Virus record (IMG/VR): IMGVR_UViG_3300042894_002308 | Location: 1-64,000 of that record | DNA length: 64,000 bases | Strand: one strand, 5' to 3' | From: a virus | Part shown: in pieces, positions 57,380 through 64,000 of the stretch | Position numbering within the stretch: the stretch's first letter is position 1 | Layout of the letters: the number at the start of each line of letters is the position of its first letter | Position numbers and translations under genes: made by a program | The notes under the pieces: generated by a model | What the model was told of the DNA's origin: nothing | Databases searched by the model: none | What the model saw: the letters and a program-made list of their open reading frames with translations, nothing else

Positions 57380-59110
57380 TTATCCTGTTACAGTCCATCC
57401 TTTATTGGTGGCAATAGAGGGAGTATCGGTTGCAGCTCCCCAGTTTCCTGTTATGGTAATAGTTTTAGCTCCGGCTCCACTGGCTCCTACAGTAGCCAGA
57501 CTTGTATATAAAGCATTCAAAGCCGTTGCACCCATTTGACAGTTTGTAAAATTTACATTTTGTCCAATTCCCGTAATACCACAACTTTGTAATGAACTTA
57601 AATTATTAAAAGCTGGCATAACCGCACCAGAACTTACACCCATTGTTGGAATAATTTTTAAAGCTTGACAAGATGTAAACATATTAGTTAGTGTTGGAGC
57701 ACCGGTTAAGGTTAATCCTGTAAATGTTCTAAGTGATCCAGCCAGTTCTGCAAAACTTGTAAAGTTAGTTCCTGCACTTGTATTAATAGCTGGCAAAGTC
57801 TGTAATGATAAAGTATAATAAAACATTTGTGTAAAATTTTGCCCTAATAAAGTATTGAAATTAGGAATTGATACTAATGCGCTAGCATAACTAAACATAT
57901 AACTAAAATTTGTTACCTTGGACGTATCAAACAAAGGAAGAGTTTTTAAAGATGAACAACCAGAAAACATTTCCGAACAGGTTGTAGCATTAGAAGTATT
58001 TGTTATTATAGGTGCTTCCACCAATGACGCACAACTAAGAAAAAGTTGACCTATATTTGTTAAAGATGAACTAGTTGTTAAAGTTCCAATCTTTTTAATA
58101 CCTCTACAATTTCCAAACATATAACTTATGTTTGTTGCTACTGGTAAATTAAATGGAGGAGCTTCAACAAGATTATAACAATTATAAAACATCAAATAGG
58201 TAGTAGTGGCTTTATTCAAATTGTAAGGAGGACAATATCTAACACTCTGGGCACCATAAGCAAAAACATCAAAACTTGTTCCATTAGAGGTATCCATCCA
58301 TGGAAGATATTGAAGAGAACTGCAATTATAGAACATATATCCAAAAGTAGTACACTTTGATGTATTCAAAATTTGAGGAATTTTTGTTAAAGAAAAACAA
58401 TGGTAGAACATTCCATATACATTCGTAACATTCTCTGTTGGTGTATTTACTACTTCTTGTAATGAATAGCACCACCAAAAAAATAAATTATAGCTGGATA
58501 CAGTACTTGTTCCAATCCAGTTAAATCGTTCTAAAATACCATGTTGAACATAACCAGCACCATTTCCACTGAAAGCTACAGATGTTACATTTGGTGCAGA
58601 TATCAATATATCTAAAAATCCAGATGAATATTGATTTGTTACTACACAGGAAGGATGTTGATGATCACGAAAATTAAATAAAGTAATAGTTGCACCACCA
58701 GTTGTTGGTGTTATCGTAATCATAGCCATTCGATAACCTCTACTGCTTGGCGTAGGATTAACTACACCGACAGTAGCATAATCATAATTTCTTGAAGCAA
58801 CATTTCCACTTGTATAGGAAGTAGTCGTTCCATCTCCCCAATCAACTGTATATGTGCCAGTATCTGTTGTAATTCTAAATGATACAAAGTTAGTACCAGT
58901 ATCAAAGACTGCATGAAGAATACAAATCTTTTGATCTCCTACATTTACTGTAGGCATTGCAAGCCAGTCAGAAGGTCTTACATATGGAGCAGTAATAAAA
59001 TAAGATTTTAATCCAGTATTTTTATTATTGTTTAATACACCATTGGAACCATTATTTAAATTATTACTTCCAATTACACCATTATTTGTACGGTTACTTC
59101 TACTCTTCAT
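57380..59110 (-). CDS. tail adhesin with BspA-type leucine-rich repeats, 576 aa
   Basis: Start ATG 59110, overlapping the upstream stop (ATGA). Residues 1-65 are Asn/Gly-rich, about 75-190 form an Ig/PKD-like part (YTVDWGDGTTTSYTSG), and about 200-520 hold many repeats of the YMF.NC.SL..LP..(D/N)TS type with LRR spacing, as in BspA/DUF285 surface proteins. Such repeats in a tail protein suggest host-surface recognition. Last large gene of the fibre operon. Confidence 0.75.
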   Translation of the reverse strand: MKSRSNRTNNGVIGSNNLNNGSNGVLNNNKNTGLKSYFITAPYVRPSDWLAMPTVNVGDQKICILHAVFDTGTNFVSFRITTDTGTYTVDWGDGTTTSYTSGNVASRNYDYATVGVVNPTPSSRGYRMAMITITPTTGGATITLFNFRDHQHPSCVVTNQYSSGFLDILISAPNVTSVAFSGNGAGYVQHGILERFNWIGTSTVSSYNLFFWWCYSLQEVVNTPTENVTNVYGMFYHCFSLTKIPQILNTSKCTTFGYMFYNCSSLQYLPWMDTSNGTSFDVFAYGAQSVRYCPPYNLNKATTTYLMFYNCYNLVEAPPFNLPVATNISYMFGNCRGIKKIGTLTTSSSLTNIGQLFLSCASLVEAPIITNTSNATTCSEMFSGCSSLKTLPLFDTSKVTNFSYMFSYASALVSIPNFNTLLGQNFTQMFYYTLSLQTLPAINTSAGTNFTSFAELAGSLRTFTGLTLTGAPTLTNMFTSCQALKIIPTMGVSSGAVMPAFNNLSSLQSCGITGIGQNVNFTNCQMGATALNALYTSLATVGASGAGAKTITITGNWGAATDTPSIATNKGWTVTG

Positions 59111-60876
59111 AAAAACCAACTCCTAGCATTACTAGTAAGTATATAGCCATTTGCTTGAACATTATTGGTAAAGGTAATACCACCTGCAGCACTAATACCA
59201 GCAGTACTGAAGAGTGCACCATTTTGGTCAATACCTGCAACCATATTGGTTGTAGTAAAACTACCTGATAACTGTTGACCATCACTTGTTTGTTTATATG
59301 CTGCAAAGATTGGTACTGATTGTGTTGGAGCCGAATTTATTCTTAATGCGGGTCTACCAGCTTGGTAATTATAAGAATTATTAAAATCGGAATATCCAAA
59401 TATATGAAATCTTTCATTATTTGGAGAAAAATCAACAGTTCCATTACCAGATCCTATTACATTTCCACCAATTTGGAATAGTCCATTTTTTAACCACATA
59501 CCACCATTGGTAGCTGATGTAGATGGAATAAATTGTAAAAATGCTGATGTTGGACCAAAGAGGAACCCAGTGCTTCCTGTTAGATAACCATTTAAAGTAA
59601 TACCACCAGAAGCACTAAGTCCACCAGCAAAACTTGCAAGACCTGTATGGGATGAGGTGCTTGTCATTGCTACGGTATTAGAAAATGTAGAAGGAGAACT
59701 AACATCAAAAGACGAAGAGCTTACACGAACAGTTGCTCCAGCAACACCACCAAGTGTAATACCACCCAAAATAAAAACTTTACTAGAAGTATTTGCTGAT
59801 CCAATTGTTATTTGGGAATCTGCACCACCACTAAGATTTCCTGCTATATTAATTGTTTTTGTGCCAGAAAATGATGTTTCATTCCCTATATTAAGTGTAA
59901 AACCTGAAGATTGTGTATTTAAAATATTAAGAGTAGTAGCATTTGCATTAAACAGTGTTGCAGTTGTTGATGTAGTTGTGATATCACCACCGTTTACTGC
60001 AATATCACCAGAGAATGTTGCAGTGGTTCCCTGTAATGTTCCGGAAAGAGTTACACCACCAGCAGCACTAATGCCTTTTGATGCGCTCAATAGTCCAGTA
60101 AAGGAAGCAGTGACACCAGTAATAGGTCCTGCAAAATTATTTGTATAACCAGCTTGCTGTGAGTTGATACCATTGTTAAAAACATGTTGAGCACCACTAT
60201 ATACATATGTTGGAGTTACCGAAAATTGATCACCACCAGATGCATGAAATATAATTGAACTACCAACATCACTCGTTGGTGTTGCTAGATGTAGATTAGC
60301 ACCATAAAGATATCCACCATCATTAAAAATCCCCTTTGCTGTTATAGCAACGCCACCACTTTCATCAAGACCTAATCCATAAACACCTCTTTCAAACTCC
60401 AATCCCATTGCTTGTTGATTACCAAAAAGATCATTTCCATTTGTTGCACCTGATAGAGTGAATATATCTGTAATTTGACCAAGATATCCTACAGTAAGTC
60501 CAAAATAATTATTTGCAGTAACACCAGAGCCATAACGAAACTGAATGTTTCCTGTGGTTCCTGCATAGGTGGTTACGGAACCTGTTGCACCATTGACCGA
60601 AGTAACAATATTTGGTGCAGAGATGTTACCACTAAAGGTTGCACCAGAAGCACTAATGCCTGCAGAGAACGATTGTAGCGCACTAAATGATTGCGTTATA
60701 CCAAGACCAGCAATAGTAGTTGAAGTAGTGGGAAAGGTAACAACAGCAGAACCCGAACCAGCAATGGTTACATCTCCACCAGTAATACCCAGTTTTCTAA
60801 CTGTAGTACCACCTGAGATGTCAAATCCATCTGCATTGTTTGTAATATCGAGATTGACTGATGATTGCTTTGCCAT
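59107..60876 (-). CDS. long repetitive tail fibre protein, 589 aa
   Basis: Gly/Ser/Thr/Ala-rich protein made of repeats of the type F-x-G-x-(I/L)-S-A-x-G-G-(I/V)-T (for example SAGISASGATFSGNISAPN), the composition of a triple-beta-helix fibre. The C terminus (VAGIDQNGALFSTAGISAAG) keeps the repeat. A TATAAATA octamer lies 12 bases upstream. Receptor-binding fibre segment is inferred from composition and location. Confidence 0.75.
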   Translation of the reverse strand: MAKQSSVNLDITNNADGFDISGGTTVRKLGITGGDVTIAGSGSAVVTFPTTSTTIAGLGITQSFSALQSFSAGISASGATFSGNISAPNIVTSVNGATGSVTTYAGTTGNIQFRYGSGVTANNYFGLTVGYLGQITDIFTLSGATNGNDLFGNQQAMGLEFERGVYGLGLDESGGVAITAKGIFNDGGYLYGANLHLATPTSDVGSSIIFHASGGDQFSVTPTYVYSGAQHVFNNGINSQQAGYTNNFAGPITGVTASFTGLLSASKGISAAGGVTLSGTLQGTTATFSGDIAVNGGDITTTSTTATLFNANATTLNILNTQSSGFTLNIGNETSFSGTKTINIAGNLSGGADSQITIGSANTSSKVFILGGITLGGVAGATVRVSSSSFDVSSPSTFSNTVAMTSTSSHTGLASFAGGLSASGGITLNGYLTGSTGFLFGPTSAFLQFIPSTSATNGGMWLKNGLFQIGGNVIGSGNGTVDFSPNNERFHIFGYSDFNNSYNYQAGRPALRINSAPTQSVPIFAAYKQTSDGQQLSGSFTTTNMVAGIDQNGALFSTAGISAAGGITFTNNVQANGYILTSNARSWFL

Positions 60877-60888
60877 ATGTGCTACCTA

Positions 60889-60896
60889 TATTTATA
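60889..60896 (-). promoter_or_regulatory. late promoter TATAAATA for the 589-aa fibre
   Basis: Exact octamer, 12 bases before ATG 60876; it lies at the very end of the upstream gene. Confidence 0.75.
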
Positions 60897-61605
60897 GACC
60901 AAATCTTCCTTTAAAAGTATTAAAGTTTGTGGTAATTTCGCCTGCCGACAAAGCGCGATTATAAACTGAAACTTGATTAATTCTTGCAGTAGCATATTCA
61001 CCAGCAATAGGATCTCCACCAACATAAAATGGCATAGCACTAGTCCTCAAATCTGGTTGATCAGCGTCTCGTAATCCTACTTGTGTGCCATTTACATAAA
61101 GTTTCATGTTAGATGTTCCGCTTTGTGTCCCGTCATAAATTGCGGTGATATTTTGCCAGACATTGAGAGTGAACAGATAAAATACTTCAGCAGGATACAT
61201 CTCAAATTTTTGAGTGGTTAATTTGTAAAACTGTAATGGTGTAGTTCCTCTGTAGCCCATGAGAACATAGCCATCTTGATTTGCAGTAGGATATGTCCAG
61301 ATGTCCCAAGTAAAAGCCGTAGCTGCTGATTGCACTGGTGTTTGATAAGTGAAACTGGTTCTCTGTGTTCCACCACTTCCGAAACTAAGATAACTACTGG
61401 CTCCAGCAGATACATATGTAGGACTATTAACTATTGTACCGTTATTACCATTACCACTTAAATCAGTCCAAGTAGTTCCCGATCCAGAATAACTTGCAAC
61501 ATTTCCTGCATCAAGATTGAGAACCAAACCTGATCTAATAACAGTAGGTGTATTAGTAATACTCCGCACACCAGTCATGGAAGATATTCCTGTAAATACA
61601 CTCAT
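60892..61605 (-). CDS. LamG/concanavalin A-like lectin tail protein, 237 aa
   Basis: After a short N terminus, [46 protein letters not shown] and a C-terminal [17 protein letters not shown] follow the order of a LamG-type lectin jelly roll (about 25-230). Phage proteins of this type bind carbohydrates at the tail tip. ATG overlaps the upstream stop by four bases. Confidence 0.85.
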   Translation of the reverse strand: MSVFTGISSMTGVRSITNTPTVIRSGLVLNLDAGNVASYSGSGTTWTDLSGNGNNGTIVNSPTYVSAGASSYLSFGSGGTQRTSFTYQTPVQSAATAFTWDIWTYPTANQDGYVLMGYRGTTPLQFYKLTTQKFEMYPAEVFYLFTLNVWQNITAIYDGTQSGTSNMKLYVNGTQVGLRDADQPDLRTSAMPFYVGGDPIAGEYATARINQVSVYNRALSAGEITTNFNTFKGRFGL

Positions 61606-63836
61606 ACGATTGTGATATTTCCTACTGAACTAAGAACATTCCATTCATTATCGGCAACACAGCATATCAATTCAACAGCATCTCTTGCCAATGTACTTTG
61701 AATATATCCACTAACACCTACTGTGGTATCAATATTTCCGAAATGAATGACTTCAGATGCATTTTGTGCAATCTTCCAACCACTTGCAGTCATTCCACTT
61801 ACACGAAGTACAGAACCAACTGCTGCCGTGGTTGGAAGAGTAAGTGTAAGAAGAGTTGCCTTGTTTGTAAAATATCCTTTGTTTATTACTGCGGTTTGAT
61901 CGGCAGTAATGACTGACCATGGAACTGCATCGGCAAGCACATCACCCGTAAGTCCATTGAATGAAGTAACGACACCACTAGTAAGCGCAACTGTACCAGA
62001 CGCATCAGGAAGTGAAATTGTACGAGCTGCTGTTGGGTCTACTACAGTTAGTGTAGTTTCATTAGCATTATCGGATGCACCTTCAAATATTATATTAACG
62101 GGGATAAAATCTTCACTATTGGTTGTTTTTGTACCAAGATAGAGATCACCACCAGAAATTTGAACTTGCCCTTGTGCATTACCACCATTTGTTACAACCA
62201 ATGATGTCAATGATCCAAAATTGAGTCCACTTGTAGTGGGTGTTAATAAAAGATTACCGTATGGAGAAATTGCAAGATAATTTGTTGTTCCACTATTTGT
62301 TTGAATAGTATTATTTGTATTACCTAAAGTAAGCGTAGAATTTCTAATAGATGCAGTACCTGAAGTACCACCCATTGTCAAAGTAGTAGCAGCACCACCC
62401 AAATTCAATGTAGTTGCAGTTGTGTTTACGAGAGCAAATGAGGTACTTGCAGTTGTTATACTTGTTGTTATAGTTGGGCTTGTATTGAATACTAGTACAC
62501 CACCACCACCAGTTTCATTGGAAATAATCGAAGCAAGTTGTGCTGATGTAGTTGATGCAAATTGTGCTAAAGTATCAGTTGTACGAGCAATATTTATAAC
62601 AGTACCAGTTAAACCATTTACCGTTAAAACACCAGTATTACTGAATGTTAATGTGTTTCCAGACAAACTCAGATCAATTCCGTTGCCGTTGGTAATTCCA
62701 ACAGCACCAGTAAGACCACGAATAGATGCTACACCAGTAACCGCACCTGTGAGTCCATTAAATGAAATTACATAATTGGTTGGTATTTCACCAGTTGCAC
62801 CAGTGTTACCTTGAGGACCAGTACCACCAGTGTTACCAGTAGTTCCCTGAATACCTTGTGGACCAGTACCACCAGTGTTACCAGTTACTCCATTAGTACC
62901 GTTGTTACCAGTATTTCCTTGTGGACCAGTGGGACCAGTGGGACCAGTGTTACCAATGGTTCCAGTTGGACCTGCGGGACCCGTGGGACCAAGCTGAGTA
63001 TACATAACCTGATTTGCTGAAAGAATTACAGAAGGAATTGCCGGTCTAGTTGGGTTTGTTCCTGCTGGATCTGCGATAAATTCTAAACGAGTATCAGATG
63101 TTCTCCACATTAATTCAACATAATCATTAGCATCAACTTGCAACATGTAGTTCCAAGCAGCAACGGTTTTAGCTGCTGCTGCACCACCCGAAACAGTTAC
63201 AATGGTGTTACTATCTGCAATATCTGTTCCGTTTTTACGGAACCATATATCAATAGTGTCTGTACCAGATCCAGAAACTCTATCAGCCTGTGCAGAAAAC
63301 TCAATGTTATATACGCCAGGATAACTGAATGTAATTCTTGAATTGGAAACAATACTTACACCATTAGAATTTGGATCTGTATTATTGTAAGTAATTGCAT
63401 AAGCAAGTGTTGTACCTGCTGCTGCTTGGTCTTGAGTTGACCAGAAACTACCCCAGTATCCTAAAGCTCCACCTGCACCAGTAGCACCAGTGTTTCCATT
63501 ATTACCAGTATTACCTTGTGGACCTGTTGGACCAGTATTACCAGTGTTTCCTTGAGGACCAGTACCACCGGTGTTACCAGTAGCACCAGTATTACCACCA
63601 CCACCTCCACCACCAGTATAGGCAATTGTTAGTGTATTGCCTGTTGGTGTTACAGATATAGAAGTTCCTGCAGCAATATTAATTGATCCACAAAGACCAT
63701 TTAATTTTGAAACATATTGCGTCAGACCACCTGCAGGACTATAAACATCCCATGCAATACCGTTCCATTGCCATGAACGACCACCATATGAGTAAATTTC
63801 ATTAAGTGCTGGTGATGTAGGAAAATCTAATGCCAT
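61602..63836 (-). CDS. collagen-like tail fibre with C1q/TNF-like domain, 744 aa
   Basis: The N terminus [20 protein letters not shown] (about 3-22) is a typical fibre-attachment start. Two Gly-x-y collagen-like blocks (about 80-122 and 282-350, units such as [10 protein letters not shown]) flank a C1q/TNF-like beta domain (about 125-275, [15 protein letters not shown]). The rest is Gly/Thr-rich beta repeats with GLTG.V motifs. A trimeric fibre is expected. Late promoter seven bases upstream. Confidence 0.8.
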   Translation of the reverse strand: MALDFPTSPALNEIYSYGGRSWQWNGIAWDVYSPAGGLTQYVSKLNGLCGSINIAAGTSISVTPTGNTLTIAYTGGGGGGGNTGATGNTGGTGPQGNTGNTGPTGPQGNTGNNGNTGATGAGGALGYWGSFWSTQDQAAAGTTLAYAITYNNTDPNSNGVSIVSNSRITFSYPGVYNIEFSAQADRVSGSGTDTIDIWFRKNGTDIADSNTIVTVSGGAAAAKTVAAWNYMLQVDANDYVELMWRTSDTRLEFIADPAGTNPTRPAIPSVILSANQVMYTQLGPTGPAGPTGTIGNTGPTGPTGPQGNTGNNGTNGVTGNTGGTGPQGIQGTTGNTGGTGPQGNTGATGEIPTNYVISFNGLTGAVTGVASIRGLTGAVGITNGNGIDLSLSGNTLTFSNTGVLTVNGLTGTVINIARTTDTLAQFASTTSAQLASIISNETGGGGVLVFNTSPTITTSITTASTSFALVNTTATTLNLGGAATTLTMGGTSGTASIRNSTLTLGNTNNTIQTNSGTTNYLAISPYGNLLLTPTTSGLNFGSLTSLVVTNGGNAQGQVQISGGDLYLGTKTTNSEDFIPVNIIFEGASDNANETTLTVVDPTAARTISLPDASGTVALTSGVVTSFNGLTGDVLADAVPWSVITADQTAVINKGYFTNKATLLTLTLPTTAAVGSVLRVSGMTASGWKIAQNASEVIHFGNIDTTVGVSGYIQSTLARDAVELICCVADNEWNVLSSVGNITIV

Positions 63837-63843
63837 GTGTTAA

Positions 63844-63851
63844 TATTTATG
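63844..63851 (-). promoter_or_regulatory. late-type promoter CATAAATA for the collagen-like fibre
   Basis: One mismatch from TATAAATA, seven bases before ATG 63836. Confidence 0.7.
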
Positions 63852-63864
63852 TTATATTGCATAC

Positions 63865-64000
63865 TTACCAGAACTTAAGAGTACGCCACATTTCCTGACC
63901 AGTATGACGCATGACGTACAGATATGTTAAACCATCAACAGTTTTTACAATTTCAAATTTATTGCTGAGGGTTGCTGTGCTATGAGCATACGGAATAGAT
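63865..64000 (-). CDS. C-terminal end of a probable tail protein (partial)
   Basis: An open frame enters from the right edge and ends at TAA (complement of 63865-63867), giving 44 visible residues (SIPYAHSTATLSNKFE, then YLYVMRHTGQEMWRTLKFW). Same strand and direction as the tail-fibre genes. No family can be assigned from the fragment. Confidence 0.6.
   Translation of the reverse strand, partial: SIPYAHSTATLSNKFEIVKTVDGLTYLYVMRHTGQEMWRTLKFW

Noticed and set aside
1-64000. Prophage or integrative element signs (integrase, attachment sites, transposase, rRNA)
   Set aside because: None seen; the gene content fits a lytic phage genome.

Overview
The window is a 64 kb stretch of a large lytic phage with a T4-type (Straboviridae/Kyanoviridae-like) gene set. 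The evidence is a compact replication block with a family B DNA polymerase (gp43), DnaB-type helicase (gp41), zinc-finger primase (gp61) and UvsX recombinase, and TATAAATA late promoters of the kind read by the T4 gp55 sigma factor. It also carries ThyX, dUTPase, a monomeric B12-dependent ribonucleotide reductase, six tRNA genes, a long block of tail-fibre genes and many small unknown genes. No integrase, transposase, rRNA or CRISPR array was seen. The host cannot be named from the sequence. TTGACA/TATACT promoters point to an ordinary sigma-70-type host, and one protein carries a PEP-CTERM-like tail, so an aquatic bacterium (for example Planctomycetota or Verrucomicrobiota) is only a guess.

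Layout. 1-1000: small early genes and three tRNAs (Leu, Arg, Ile). 1000-6190: a distinctly GC-richer island with a CobS-like AAA+ ATPase and a CobT-like protein (N-terminal zincin motif plus VWA domain), separated by repeated terminator modules and followed by a roughly 0.9 kb repeat-rich region that looks like an origin or regulatory array. 6193-8081 (minus): five translationally coupled genes whose products nearly all begin with the same capsid-targeting-like peptide. 8131-10822 (plus): small early genes and a PaeR7I-like nuclease. 10823-15086: internal-protein-like genes on the minus strand around a plus-strand early cassette (tRNA-Glu, GroES-like protein). 15104-24343 (minus): one 3,079-codon virion depolymerase gene. 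24384-28075: small genes on both strands and tRNA-Tyr. 28100-44185 (mostly minus): large virion or internal proteins, an MGME1/RecB-like nuclease and, on the plus strand, an HNH endonuclease. 44235-54601 (minus): tRNA-Asn, nucleotide metabolism and the replication/recombination block. 54674-55985 (plus): GAF-like, holin-like and lipoprotein genes. 55944-64000 (minus): dUTPase, then tail-fibre and adhesin genes.

Regulation can be read directly. At nine early genes a -35/-10 promoter is followed by exactly six bases and then ATG, and at seven late genes a TATAAATA-type octamer is followed by exactly five bases and then ATG. In both geometries the A of ATG falls at the expected transcription start, so the messages should be leaderless. 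At several loci a late promoter on one strand abuts an early promoter on the other, forming a compact early/late switch.

The most unusual theme is a set of probably capsid-packaged and possibly injected proteins. They start with an M-K-x-F-K-x-F-L-x-E peptide or contain an early [L/I]-N-E site like those cut by the T4 gp21 prohead protease. The cargo bodies include a SAM methyltransferase fold, a nucleotidyltransferase fold, two zincin (HEXXH) proteins and an HNH-like tail. The leader peptide assignment and the injection model are inferences from sequence patterns.
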